A stretch of 64,000 nt of DNA from Bathynomus jamesi (taxonomy: Eukaryota > Arthropoda > Malacostraca > Isopoda > Cirolanidae): contig JAJOZX010009062.1 of NCBI GenBank assembly GCA_023014485.1, positions 101,996-165,995 on the forward strand, read 5' to 3'. Shown here one piece after another: positions 12,431-24,122 of this stretch. Below the pieces are notes generated by a model, which had not been told where the DNA came from, did no database searches, and saw nothing but the letters and a program-made list of their open reading frames with translations. The translations under genes were made by a program, and so were the position numbers. How positions within the stretch are numbered: the stretch's first letter is position 1; every line of letters starts with the position of its first letter.

Positions 12431-13743
12431 ATACATTTCCACAAAGTCAGTTGTCTGTTTACTTGGGTACTTGTATAAAAAAATTACGCACAGGTTTGTA
12501 AACCAAAATATTTCCTCCTCTCAAATCTTCATTTAAAAAACATGATAAAAGAATTTTTAATTTATGTCTTTCTTTAAAATTCGTAATAATGAAAATCCAA
12601 ACTTTTTTTTAGAAAATCAAATAACATTTAAATATTTTGAATTTGCTGAGACCTACTTCTCCGAAGAAGCGTTTGCTGGTTTCCTGAGGAAGACATTGAA
12701 ACTGATTCGTCGAAGATAATGAAACAGTGGTTTCCCTCCAAATTTTTTTATGTCAAAAATTCCACGAGGGCAATTGTAGTCTAGAAAAGAAAGGAAAATC
12801 TGTGAATGCAGTTTTATAATAGTATGCCTTGAATATTCAAAGAAAATATGATGTTGTAACTATAGATGTAAAGAGAAGGGCATTAATTATATTAATTTAC
12901 TGGGTTATAATGTGTTACAAGGAGCAGAGAGACATTTATCAGTAATCATTTACGTAGATATTGAGATGTTATGAAGAATGTGAATTGCAGAAAAGATTAA
13001 AAAAAAATTATAAAATTGTGGAACTTAATATCGATAAGAGAGACACTGGTTATTCTATCAAAATTATTAAAATTAATGAACCTCATTTATTTTATTAATG
13101 GTATTTCTATTAATCTAAAAAAAAAAACATTTTCTTAAAAATAGTAAATTTACTGTTCAAATAAATTTTGTTTTTATAACTCTCAGTTAAACATTTATTA
13201 TTAAGGTTAATAAATTTCATAAAAGGAATGAATGACAACAGTGAGTGACAATAGTAGAATCTAAAATAAGTATGGAATAATAATTAGTTATATTTGGTAA
13301 TATCTATAAAACAGTGAAGCATGATTGATTCTACTTTTAACTCTTCTCTGTTTCGGAAAAGCCCCCCTAATGACAGGCACGTTTACTTTCATAAAAACTA
13401 CAGTGATCAACACAAAAAGGAGAGAATGAATAATCTACGAATGAAAGAACTTTAATTGTAAAGAAGAACATCATCGATGGTTTCTGAGAAAGTTTTGTTT
13501 CTTTTAAATTATCGTAATTTGCAACGACTTTAAACAAATAAAGAAATTATTACTTCACTTCAATAATAAATAATCTTTTATGACCTAATTTAGAATTTAA
13601 AAAAAAATGAGATAATAAAAATGTCATTTGACTTTATACAATAACTCAATGCTAATATATACCAAATGAATTTCAGCTACATATTGCCTTGACTTCTCTA
13701 ACTTAATAGACTTTATAAGGCGACTTCAGCCATTCCCACAAAC
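12431..13743. other. AT-rich spacer and downstream flank of the 13.7-kb exon
   Basis: AT-rich sequence with no supported gene. If the exon at 13,744-13,896 is read through its donor, translation stops at 13,703. Confidence 0.5.
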
Positions 13744-13896
13744 CTGTTTCACTTTCAAGCTCATCAGGAAGAGAAGTATAATCTAAGTCTTGAATTCTTT
13801 GTTCCAGAATTTTAGTTCTTGATTTCTCCTTTTCAAAGGAGCTCTTCATAGCTTCAAATTCTGAACGAAGCTCAGAAATCAAAGCAATCATATTTC
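13744..13896 (-). CDS. Coiled-coil exon (exon 4) of the secreted host gene
   Basis: A TTACAG acceptor precedes the exon and a GTTTGT donor follows it. The exon is 153 bp, enters and leaves in phase 1, and so matches the phase of exons 1-3. It encodes ISELRSEFEAMKSSFEKEK followed by ILEQRIQDLDY, a strongly charged heptad-like coiled coil. Alternatively it is the last exon, with translation stopping at 13,703. Signal peptide plus coiled coil plus a C-terminal domain is a common layout of secreted oligomeric lectin- or C1q-type proteins. This function is inference. Confidence 0.6.
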
Positions 13897-13914
13897 CTGT
13901 AACAAATTTGCACT

Positions 13915-13918
<4 letters not shown>

Positions 13919-13967
<49 letters not shown>
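13919..13967. repeat. (AT)n microsatellite
   Basis: Perfect AT dinucleotide run directly upstream (minus-strand sense) of exon 4. Confidence 0.95.
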
Positions 13968-14471
13968 GAAACTGTGGTAATTCTTCCTGGCGAGGTGTAG
14001 CTGAAAGATGAAAAGGCAATTACATTTCAATTCTTTTTTTTACTTATTCATGCTTAAATAAATTCTCACGTTTCATTTTATCGTTTGCTGCTTTTCATTA
14101 AAATGTAATTTTACTGACGACAAAAAAGTTCTCTTCTTAATAGTTTAGGAAAGTAATGCAATGACGTGATTGTTTAACCTCATCCACAATATCTAAGGTC
14201 ATATGACGGAGGGGACCTACCGGTCGAAATTAGTACAGGACCAGTACACAGACGCATCCTTCCGACTTCATCACTATGCCATTTCTGTACCTCCTGACTA
14301 TACCTCACCAACTGCTTTGAGTTCTCTAAAAATATAATCCCTCCGAATAACACCGACCATCTGTTTTGAGTAGTTTCTACATAGAGTCGCTCTACACAAA
14401 TAGCCATAGACGAATCCATAAGAGATCTGTATCAACAACTTGTACTACAATAGCCACATTGCAATTTTAGG

Positions 14472-14482
14472 TATATAAAAGG
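14472..14482 (+). promoter_or_regulatory. Strong TATA box candidate
   Basis: TATATAAAAGG matches the arthropod TATA consensus. It lies about 90 bases before the small open frame at 14,570-14,707. No clear initiator is found at the expected distance of about 30 bases. Confidence 0.35.
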
Positions 14483-14569
14483 AAAGGTCCCAAACTATTA
14501 ACATTTACAGCCTCAGACACCTTTTTCTTCTTCGAGCAGAACCTATATCAGCAAACCAGTTCCCTAACT

Positions 14570-14707
14570 ATGGGATTAACCTACAAGGTTGCCCTGGCCT
14601 ACATCTTCCTATTTCACCATGACCGTACCTTGCTGCACCAATGCCTTTCAGAATTCAAATCACATTCATATACAGTAAAAGATATGTCAAAACGTACACT
14701 ATTTTAA
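14570..14707 (+). CDS. Small open frame downstream of a TATA box, 45 aa
   Basis: ATG to TAA, 45 codons, with a hydrophobic N-terminal stretch (VALAYIFLF) that could be a short signal sequence. It has no relative elsewhere in the window and lies just outside the S1 duplication. I do not recognise it. Chance occurrence is the simplest alternative. Confidence 0.2.
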   Translation: MGLTYKVALAYIFLFHHDRTLLHQCLSEFKSHSYTVKDMSKRTLF

Positions 14708-14784
14708 CATCCCATACTATGAATACCTAAAGTCCTAAACCAAAAACATAACATACAATCAGAACTTCTTCGTCAACTTCCCAC

Positions 14785-14912
14785 CTTTAAACCCAAATCA
14801 ATTTCCACCTCATTTTCACAAATCACCACAGTTTGAAAACTTTCTTTATTCATGAAGGAAAACCTAATACCAACATCTTTTTGTCTGTTGTTTATTCTTT
14901 CAACTATACTCT
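14785..14912 (-). CDS. Candidate 128-bp exon of the host gene, S1 copy
   Basis: Minus-strand frame open across the exon, with a TTACAG acceptor and a GTGGGA donor. It enters in phase 1 (as exon 3 leaves) and exits in phase 0 (as the terminal exon at 7,435 requires). It encodes VERINNRQKDVG and later VEIDLGLK. The S2 copy (21,287-21,414) has the same length, and 10 of about 44 residues differ. The plus strand of the same DNA is also open, with a hydrophobic signal-like start at 14,852, so strand and reality remain uncertain. Confidence 0.35.
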
Positions 14913-15898
14913 CTGTAATACGAGTTATATTGGCAGCACATGCAAATTCAAACTCAGAACAGACGAATATTGAAGCATCTTCAGTCGTACCTCCTAACCC
15001 CTTAACAAACCATCAAAATCTGCCGTACGCGAGCACTACCACGTATGGAGGGACGTGTAGACACCAATCGACCATAGAAGAACTCCGAGGAGTACGTTAG
15101 GCAGGAGAAAGGGATTGCTGGAACTCTCGTTTCTCCTGTCACTGTCCTCCTTGCTGATCTTTATTCATGTGAGCAGTCAAGTATGCTTCAAACACACACT
15201 TCTCTCTCTATCCTTCACTACACTTTCATTCATTTTACATACGACACATTCTTCTAAAAAAAAATTATAAAAGAAAAGGCATTGTGAACCTCGAAGGCCT
15301 TGATTTCGCCTCTCTCTCCTTTTTATAAAGGAGGCATTTGCCTTTAATTTTTAGATGTATCACATCTAGTTTTGACTTTGTTTGTATTATTATTATATCT
15401 ATAAAAATAACTTAAGATTTAATATGTACTCTATTTTCAATTACAAGTTCGTTTGCGTAATCTAAACTAGTTAATATTCTTTATTCATTAATTTATATAC
15501 AGTATTATTTAATCAACAAATCACGAGTTATGTATAACCTAATCATAACTTGTTCATTTTTCGTATTCTGTATTTACTTATTTCTTTCCTCGTCTATAAC
15601 TGATAATTGTTTGTACTGCACTCGTATCTTATCTATACTTTTTAAGATTAAATATATACTGTGATTTTCAAAATTAATTTCTAATTTCCAACTATTACTT
15701 CTTTTATGTATTCTAAATTAATTAATTTTCAATAAAACTTGTAATATTTAATATTTATTTCAGAAATAAAGAATTTTTATACTGATTTTGATTTTGATTT
15801 TGACGAAAAATTTGTAATGATTTCGTATATAATTTGTTTTTAAAAGAATTGGCAAGAAATATCTGGAAGAAGGAAACACAAACTGAAAATAATTTTAC

Positions 15899-15958
15899 CT
15901 GAATGAGCATTTGTTGACGACAGTGAAGATGATGATTTGAAAGCATCAATTTCGTTCT
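15899..15958 (-). CDS. Exon 3 (Ser-rich linker) of the host gene, S1 copy
   Basis: A 60-bp exon, phase 1 in and out, with a CTGAACAG acceptor and GTAAAA donor. It encodes a linker with a run of serines (FKSSSSLSST). The S2 copy keeps the reading frame but has lost the donor. Confidence 0.6.
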
Positions 15959-16190
15959 CTGTTCAGACATAAAATAAATTAATATTAGTTAATTACAGGA
16001 GGCTTCACAAATGAATACTTGGGTTCAACAAACGTGATCCCAGGATCCTGGGATTGAATTGGTGAACTTATTTCCCTGGAAATTAATCATAATCCCGATG
16101 TAATTTTCAAATCTAAAATTTATCAATCAGAATATGAATAATTTTCGTACAGTTATTTTGCAATGTTGAATTACGGTAGATGCTCCTGTA

Positions 16191-16192
<2 letters not shown>

Positions 16193-16255
<63 letters not shown>
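16193..16255. repeat. (AT)n microsatellite
   Basis: Long AT run. In S1 it is split by the fold-back insertion and resumes at about 16,757-16,790. In S2 it is continuous (23,484-23,537). Confidence 0.95.
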
Positions 16256-16258
<3 letters not shown>

Positions 16259-16289
16259 ATGCGGTTTTGCTTCTACAAAGCTTCAATTT

Positions 16290-16750
16290 AATATTTAGGA
16301 GAAATCCAATGACAAGGAGGAATGTAAATGCCATGAAAAGTCTTCTTTAATGCGCAACGTTTCGAGCAATACGCTCATCATCAGGCTAGATAATAACAAT
16401 ATGAAATTAGAATCAATAAATAAATGTGAACAAGACAAAATAATTTCTATAAAACCTATTCATTAAAAGCAAATTTTAAAAAGACTAAACGAAGAGGGTT
16501 AAATTCAAAGTAATTTTATATGTAAATTTTTATAACTTTGAATTTAACCCTCTTCTTTTAGTCTTTTTAAAATTTGCTTTTAATGAATAGGTTTTATAGA
16601 AATTATTTTGTCTTGTTCACATTTATTTATTGATTCTAATTTCATATTGTTATTATCTAGCCTGATGATGAGCGTATTGCTCGAAACGTTGCGCATTAAA
16701 GAAGACTTTTCATGGCATTTACATTCCTCCTTGTCATTGGATTTCTCCTA

Positions 16751-16756
<6 letters not shown>
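16290..16756. mobile_element. Near-perfect 221-bp inverted repeat with hammerhead-like core
   Basis: Arms 16,290-16,510 and 16,536-16,756 are reverse complements with almost no mismatches around a spacer of about 25 bases. Each arm carries CTGATGA, then a GAGC/GCTC hairpin, then GAAAC (plus strand 16,662-16,687; minus strand in the left arm). This is the conserved core of hammerhead ribozymes known from Penelope-like elements and retrozymes. The third stem and cleavage site were not resolved. The element interrupts an AT microsatellite and is absent from S2. Confidence 0.7.
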
Positions 16757-16792
<36 letters not shown>

Positions 16793-17351
16793 TTAACATG
16801 CAATGGTTATCAAATTACGGACATTGGTGGGTGATCATAGTGCGGCTCATTTCTATTTCTTGAAAAATATTTCAAAAATTAGTGAATGATAATATCGTAA
16901 GGTCAACAAATTCTCTTTAATTTTGCACAAAACACTTGTTTCTTTACTTTCTTTAGAATCTTTAACACTTGAGTGTACTGCTATTTTTTACATTATATTA
17001 GAAATTTCTTATATAAAGGAATATTTTTGAAGGAATTTATTGTTTTGAAGGAAGAAATTTATGTTCTATATTATTTTTTGCAAATACCAGCGGTGTTCAA
17101 ACTGTTTATTGTCCTATTCTACGACGAACAACAATTTTGGTTAAATGCTTTTGAAATATTGCTGCGATGTTTCAGATTTATATTAAATCTGGGGATTGCA
17201 TAAAGAACCGGAAATTGATGAACCCTAATAAATACCTTCTACTACCATCATTTTTAATAGACCACATTTTAATAATTTCAAGTGAACTCAATTATTATCG
17301 TCACTTTAAAATTAGTTTATGATGACTTTATACGTTATAAGGTAAACTTAC

Positions 17352-17519
17352 CCATTTCAATCACTCTTGAACTTAAAGAACAAATAAGACTTTCTGTCTT
17401 CGGTTCGTATCTTTGGTTTTTGGAGTTTTTGTTTTCAAATGCGTTCATTAGCCAATCTACTTTGGAATCCACATCGGTCATCTTTGTAGACACAATTTCC
17501 AGCAACGCTTTTGAATTAA
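17352..17519 (-). CDS. Exon 2 of the host gene, S1 copy
   Basis: A 168-bp exon (56 codons), phase 1 in and out, with a TTTCAG acceptor and GTAAGT donor. It encodes KALLEIVSTKMTDVDSKVDW, a heptad-like segment that could start a coiled coil, followed by a polar stretch with one cysteine. The frame is clean in S1. S2 carries a 1-bp deletion and stop. Confidence 0.68.
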
Positions 17520-17788
17520 CTGAAATGCATTATGGGTAACAAAATAAGTATTTTGTAGTTTAGTCAAAAAATTAGCTTCTTATTTACGTTACTTTTACAT
17601 TGTACACAAAACAACTCTGGATCCCAAACGCGTTTCAGTAAATTTGAAAATAAATAATTCGGAGTAGAAGCGAGTTTTAAATATAAATTTGTGTAATTGA
17701 ATGCAATTAATTTTACCTTTTTAAATAAAAAATTCTTATGTGAAAACCCAATGATAATAAATACAGTCTCAATAGTGTATAAAATTAC

Positions 17789-17891
17789 CTGTCGTTGAGT
17801 TTCCATTGCTTTCGGCGACAGTGTTGACAAATAGCACAAACACAACAACAAAAATCATATGAAATGAAAGTGAAAGATCGTAATTTGGCAT
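17789..17891 (-). CDS. Exon 1 with signal peptide, S1 copy
   Basis: ATG at 17,891; 34 codons plus one base, then a GTAATT donor. The product begins MPNYDLSLSFHMIF and continues with VVVFVLFVNTVAES: a polar start, a hydrophobic core and a plausible cleavage after Ala, so the protein is probably secreted. All four small exons share phase 1. Upstream DNA is duplicated with S2, where a Polinton sits about 0.7 kb upstream of the equivalent ATG. Confidence 0.7.
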
Positions 17892-19107
17892 TTTAAAGTC
17901 TTAAATAACGATGATTAAAAGTTTATTAACTATAATTTGGCGGAACACTTTACGATTAAGAACCCAAATATTAATCACAAATATGAAAAACTGTCCAATC
18001 TTTTCTTCTTTGAAGTGAACCAAATACAAAGTATACACTTACGAGTAACGAGAGCCTCTGTCTCCCTTTTTATCGTCTTTATATTCTCCCTCAAAACCCA
18101 TCCCCTACTTCCGTCCTCTAATATTCCCCTGATGTATATGAGAGCAGTTGAACCTATAATCTGTTCAGAGGAGAGTCGAGGACAAAACATTTGTCCTTCA
18201 CTAAAAATTGTGAAGATAAACATTTCAAATTACTTATTTTCCTTTGATTCATTTAAACATTTAAAATGACGAAAAGATTTCATGTTTCAACTCTGCACGA
18301 ACAATGTTGTAAATGTATGGGTGTGATTTGTTTTAAAGTGAGGAAACAGCTGTTGTGAGTAAATTTTCAACATATTTATGACTAAACCTTCCGGAAAATC
18401 AATTCACACAGTTTCGGCAAATAGTTCGCCAAGAAACATACAGTTTCTAAAGAGCATAAAACCTAGCAACTGGAAGTTGTCCGTCTTTATTTGGGTATTT
18501 CGATCGTTTTGGTGACACAAATGAAACAAAATTTAAAAAAAACTAATTTTTGATTAATTTTTTATGCTTTGAAAGGTTTATATTTCTAGGCGAACTTTTT
18601 TCCGGAAATGTACACTTTTAATTTACAATAAAAACTATTTTCAGCCTCATTTACTGTATTTGAGTGCAACATTTATATAATTACGGGATTCTAAATCAGT
18701 AAAGAAATTTGAATTTTTCCGCAATCCTACTAATAATAACTCTTATGTGCATTTGTATTCTCACCATCATCCCTCGATAAAATCTTCTATTTTCTCTTCT
18801 ATGTTTCTTAGAGAATTGAGAGTTGTCAGTCCTGAATTTTTAGATTCATGAATATTGGTACTAAATTATGTTATCCTATTTCATTTTTAGATACGAAAGA
18901 GTTTGATTAAATAATAATTTTATATAGGAATGATAATGATAGAAGACAAATGGCTTTCTCATATACTTCAGTGGTAAGAAATAAAATAAAATAGAGTTTC
19001 GGGTACAATTTATTTTCATATATTTCTATGTTCTTCTTATCTTCCACTCTTAAAATTCGTCTGAAAATTCTCATTGAAAATTCTCATTGGAGAGAATTCC
19101 GTAGGAA

Positions 19108-19200
19108 TTAGCGCAATGGGTCGAGTTCGTCTGGCCTCAGCGCTGTGCCCCTTTTTCTCGTCCTCTTCAATCATTTTAGACTGTTATTATTATTATTATT
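19108..19200 (+). mobile_element. SINE fragment at the S1 boundary
   Basis: TTAGCGCAATGG is an A-box-like sequence. The 3' segment CAGCGCTGTGCC matches the SINE at 12,253-12,430, and an ATT-rich tail follows. It begins a few bases beyond the end of S1, so it may mark the duplication breakpoint. Confidence 0.45.
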
Positions 19201-19795
19201 GACATATTTACTCTATTTCTTCGCAGGTATCAAATTTACAATACGGACGCGTGGATTTTTCTCTTATTAATAACAACCATTTTATCGTGTATTATACCTA
19301 CTTGTTAGTAATATTGTTCCGTTATTGTTGTTTTTATCGTTGTTGTAGAAAAGAAAAGATATGAAAGCGAAAAAACATTAATTAATAACTCAAAATTTGT
19401 TTCATTTTTCCTAACCCACCCAGCTATGTACTGTCCCAAGCTAGTCTGAGAAATAGGCAGTGGGTATTATAGAGTTTAATAATGTCTCTTTCTTCTTATA
19501 TAGTTTTCATGGATTTATTATTAAAGTAAATTATATTATTTTCTCTTAACAGCTCCTAATTTCCAAATTTTTAACGATCATTTTTCATATTTAAAAAAAG
19601 AACCAATAATTTTTGTTATTATAGTTGCTTCACCAAATTTTTCTTGATTATTTTTTATAATAATAGCTCTTAATCATTTTCATATATATATATATATACT
19701 GTATATATATATATATATATATATTAATACATTGTTTATTGAATTAGTTATTTGTATTCCTTTGATACTGTCTGAAGTGTACATAGGAAATGTCA
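19201..19795. other. AT-rich spacer
   Basis: No gene seen. It includes an interrupted (AT)n run at 19,683-19,724. Confidence 0.6.
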
Positions 19796-19841
19796 GGCTT
19801 GATTTTAGCTATTGAAAACTGTATTACGAGAGTCACAAGAA

Positions 19842-19882
<41 letters not shown>

Positions 19883-20413
19883 CATTATTATTATTATTTT
19901 TATTATTATTTAATGTTTTTGTCACTTTTCCAAATATGTAAAGTTAATTCTTTCAAATGTAAAAATCTGTTTCCAAACGATTCTCGAATAAAACAGGAAA
20001 ACCGCTTTAATTATATGAGGCCCTCCGAGGAAGAAGTGGCTAAGCGACAAAAGTGAAAAACTCCAGAAAACGGAGCTAAAGTTATACGCACAAAATTTGA
20101 AAGTGTCATAACTTTTGAACTTTTGAACCTAAAAAAATTCAAGAGCTATGTCACTTACAAATTGGTACAACTTTAATTATGTTTTCTAGCGTTTTTTTTT
20201 TTTTTTTTTTTACGTTTGTCGCTTAGCCTCTTCTTCCTCGGAGGGCTTCATATAATAAAAGCGATTTTCCTGCTTTATTCGAGTATCGTTTCGAAACAGA
20301 TTTTTACATTTGAAAGAATTAACTTTACATATTTGGAAAACAGACAAAATCATTAAATAATAATAATGTCTTGTGACTCTCGTAATACAGTTTTCAATAG
20401 CTAAACTCGAGCC
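19796..20413. mobile_element. Second fold-back element (inverted repeat, about 620 bp)
   Basis: The left arm 19,796-20,051 and right arm 20,215-20,413 are inverted copies. The left arm is longer because of an expanded (TTA)n run (19,845-19,910). Arms include GAGGAAGAAG and TTGTCGCTTAGCC. The spacer is about 160 bases with a T-homopolymer. It has no coding capacity and resembles a non-autonomous fold-back or MITE. Confidence 0.65.
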
Positions 20414-21284
20414 TTTTAAGCAATACCATAAAAATTAAAGTGTAACGGGAGAATATCAAATATAAATTTCTAGTTAAGTCCGACAAAATATGAAATCAAT
20501 AGGTTTTTACTAGTATCGAAGGTCGACGAAATTTTAATGCCCCTGACCTCGGTGAATGTCAAAAATTAATTTAGTTATTCAACACCTGTACACTATACTA
20601 AAAAAAAAAATGGCATTGAACTTCAAAATGGCACTGAAATTGTAATGTAACTGAAATTAAAAATGGCACATTAAATTTTTTTCCTATGTCCCATTTTTTA
20701 CTGTTATATATTTTAACAGAATGACAAAACCAATAATGGGTTGAAAGTTTAAGGAAAATCACTTAGAATTTAACTTAATTACATGTTTTTCTTGAATTAA
20801 GATAAAAAGAGAATTTCAGTAAGAACCCAATTTTTAACAATGAAATTACAGTGAATTGTAAAATAGGTCAAATCAGGCTATGCATTTCACCCAAAATTTA
20901 ACTTACTCGTCAAAATGGGCTCATTTAGATCGTTTCCTTTGTCCTTTTACATTAGGTTAGGTTAGGTTAGGTTAGTTTGTAGGTTAGCTGAACTCACAGG
21001 TAGATTTATACTATAATAGTGCCTAAAAGAATGAAAGCAAATGAATTGTACGTTTTGGCAAATGAAATGATAAAAAACGAACGCATTTTGGCGCGAATGC
21101 TACAGTTGTTGGCGGATAAATACAAGACAAACGGTTTTCTTACAAATATGTATTTTCGGAAAATAAAATTATTCTGTTTTTCTTTTAAAACACTTCCTCA
21201 TACATAATTTATAACATGAATTAATTAATAAGAGTGCAATTATTATAATTGCAGTAGAAACTCGTAATAAATAGCCAAACATCT
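20414..21284. other. Spacer with interstitial TTAGG run
   Basis: AT-rich DNA between S1 and S2. Four to five copies of TTAGG lie at about 20,950-20,975. No gene supported. Confidence 0.6.
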
Positions 21285-21286
21285 AC

Positions 21287-21414
21287 CTTTAAACCCAAAT
21301 CAATTTCCACCTCTTTTTCACAAATCACCACAGTTTGAAAACTTGCTTTATTCATGAAAGAAAACCAATTACCAATATCTTCTCGTCTCATGTTTATTCT
21401 TTCAATTGTACTCT
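21287..21414 (-). CDS. Candidate 128-bp exon, S2 copy
   Basis: Same length, acceptor and phase pattern as 14,785-14,912, with a GTAGAT donor. It encodes TIERINMRREDIG and later VEIDLGLK. The left limit of the S2 homology coincides with its donor. Confidence 0.3.
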
Positions 21415-21840
21415 CTGTAACACGAGGTATATTGGCAGCACCTGCCGATTCAAACTCAAAGCAGACGAATATAGAAGCATCTTCAGTCACACCTCTTAAC
21501 CCCTTAATAAACCATCAGAATCTGCCGTACGCGAGCACTACCACGTAAGGAGGAGAGTGGAGACACCAATCAATCAGAGAAGAACTCCGAGGAGTACGTT
21601 AGGCAAGAGAAAGGGATTGCTGGAACTCCCGTTTCTCCTATCACTGTCCACCTGAGCTGATCTTTATTCCTGTGAGCAGTCCAGTATGCACTGAAACACA
21701 CACTTCTATCTCTATTCTTCACTACACTTTCATGCATTTTACATACTACACATTCTTTTCAAAAAGATTTTATTAAAAGAAAGGCATCGTGAACCTGGAA
21801 GACCTTGATTTCGGCTCTCTCTTCTTGTAAAGGGGACCCA

Positions 21841-22624
21841 CTTTTTCGCGGGCGCGCATCTTTGGCCTCTCATTTTTGCATTAAAAAATCACCCACTAAA
21901 TCTCTTCTACTTCTAAACAATAAGCGCACTCCATAATTCAACCGACATTCTCCACATTCTGCAGAATAAACCTTGTTTAAATGATATTTCTCATCAGCTT
22001 TCACTTCATAAATAAAAATATTTAAACTCATCAATACCTTTCACATCTATCTTTGCTATTCAGCTTAATTCATTATTACTGTAACATACGTAAGTGTTAT
22101 AGTTTAACGTAACCCACCTTTACTTTGAACAATAAGAACCTCAACTTGTCACTGTTTGATTCTTAAATTTTGTATTAATTTGTATAAAATATTATTTGTT
22201 TACAATTTTAGTTTCGACTAAAATTTGTTATTCGATTTCTCTTTTAGTTTCATTTTCATTGAGTTTTTTTCATTTGTATCTATTTTAACTGTGATCTGTA
22301 ACTCTTTTGAAGAACTTGTTGATAGGCATTTCGTGTTCTTTAAAAGAATACTGCTCCATGACGCTTTGTAACATTACATGAGAGTGACACATGAAATGAA
22401 GGAAATAATTTTGGTTTCTAAAATGTCAACTAACAAAATACTATCAAAACAAAAGAAAAATATTTATCTAAACAACCAGATAACTACGACTTTGATAAAC
22501 TTTAATTTATATTTGTATTAATGGGGTCTCGTTTGCTCAGTTTACGGTGCATATCATTGCTGGGGTTAAAGGTAACAATCTGGGTATACTCGCCATCACA
22601 TCGTAGAGAAATGATCTTTGAGGC
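21841..22624. other. S2-specific insertion, unidentified
   Basis: About 780 bases are present here and absent at the matching place in S1 (about 15,330). No open frame or terminal repeat was recognised. Confidence 0.5.
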
Positions 22625-23189
22625 TTTTGCCTTTAATTTTTATTTGTATCATATCTAGCTTTGACTTTGTTTGTATTATTATTATATCTATAAAAAGGAC
22701 TTAAGATTTAATATGTACTCTATCTTCAACTACAAGTTCGTTCGTGTAATCTAAACTAGTTAATATTCTTTATTCATTAATTTATGTACAGTATTATTTA
22801 ATCATAACAAATCACGAGTTATATATAACCTAATCATAACTTCTCTCTTTTTCGTATTCTGTATTTACTTATTTCTTTCCTCGTCTATAACTGATAATTG
22901 TTCGTACTGCACTCGTATCTTATCTATACTTTTTAAGATTAAATATATACTGTAATTTTCAAAAGTAATTTCTAATTTCCAACTATTACTTCTTTTATGT
23001 ATTGTATATTAATTAATTTTCAGTAAAACTTGAAATATTTAATATTTATTTCAGAAATAAAGAATTTTTATACTGATATTGATTTTGATTTTGACGAAAA
23101 ATTTGTAATGATTTCGTATATAATTTGTTTTTAAAAGAATTGGCAAGAAATATCTGCAAGAAGGAAACACAAACTGAAAATAATTTTAT

Positions 23190-23249
23190 CTGAAGGAGCA
23201 TTTGTTGACGACAGTGACGCTGATGATTTGAAAGCATCAATTTCGTTCT
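23190..23249 (-). pseudogene. Exon 3, S2 copy, donor site lost
   Basis: Coding part intact (60 bp), but the splice donor reads AT instead of GT, so normal splicing to the next exon should fail. Confidence 0.6.
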
Positions 23250-23486
23250 CTGTTCAGACATGAAATAAATTAATATTAGTTAATTATAGGAGGCTTCAAA
23301 AATGAATACTTGGGTTCAACAAGCGTGATCCCAGAATCCCAGTTGTATTGGTGAACTTATTTCCCTGCAAATTAATTATAATCCCGATGTAATTTTCAAA
23401 TCTAAAATTTATCAATCAGAATATTAATAATTTTCGCACAGTTATTTTGTAATGTTGAATTACGGTAGATGCTCCTGTAGCATATA

Positions 23487-23539
<53 letters not shown>

Positions 23540-24122
23540 TTAAGATACAATTGTTATCAAATTACGGACATTGGTGAGTGATCATTGTGCTGCTCATTTG
23601 TATTTCTTGAAAAATATTTAAAAAATCAATGAATGATAATATTGTAAGGTCAACAAATTATCTTTAATTTTGTACAAAACACTTGTTTCTTTACTTTCTT
23701 TAGAATCTTTACGACTTGAGTGTACTGCTATTTTTTACGTTATATTTGAAAGTTTTTATAAAGGAATATTTTTCAAGGGTATTATTGTTTTGAAGGAAGA
23801 AATTTATGTTCTATATTATTTTTTGCAAATATCCCATGTTCTCAAACTGTTTATAGGCCTATTCTACTAAATAACAATTTTGGTTAAATGCTTTTTAAAT
23901 ATTCCTGAGATATTTCAGATATATATCAAATCCTGGGATTGCATAAGTTTGAATCCCGGTGTACCGGGATTGGGAAGAACGGGAAACTGATGAACCCTAA
24001 ATGAATACCTTCTACTACCATCATTTTTAATAGACTACATTTTAAATAATTTCGAGTGAAATCAATTATTATCGTCACTTTAAATTTGGTTTTGATGACT
24101 TTATACGTTATAAGGTACTTAC

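Larger units (their letters stand above)
14783..19091. repeat. Segmental duplication S1 (host gene 5' half)
   Basis: Bases 14,783-19,091 match 21,285-25,380 and then resume at 43,184-43,574. The interruption is the Polinton. S1 holds exons 1-3 and the 128-bp exon of the host gene plus upstream DNA. S1 also has a fold-back insertion at 16,290-16,756 that S2 lacks, while S2 has about 780 extra bases at 21,841-22,624. Confidence 0.93.

Noticed and set aside
18077..18083. TATAAAG upstream of host exon 1 in S1 as its promoter
   Set aside because: The nearest splice donor lies about ten bases past the expected start, and the S2 copy has lost the motif.
19790..20056. Plus-strand frame with a poly-Tyr tract
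   Set aside because: Created by the (TTA)n repeat within a fold-back arm; not a gene.
20950..20975. TTAGG run as a telomere or chromosome end
   Set aside because: Only four to five units, with unique sequence on both sides. It is an interstitial motif.
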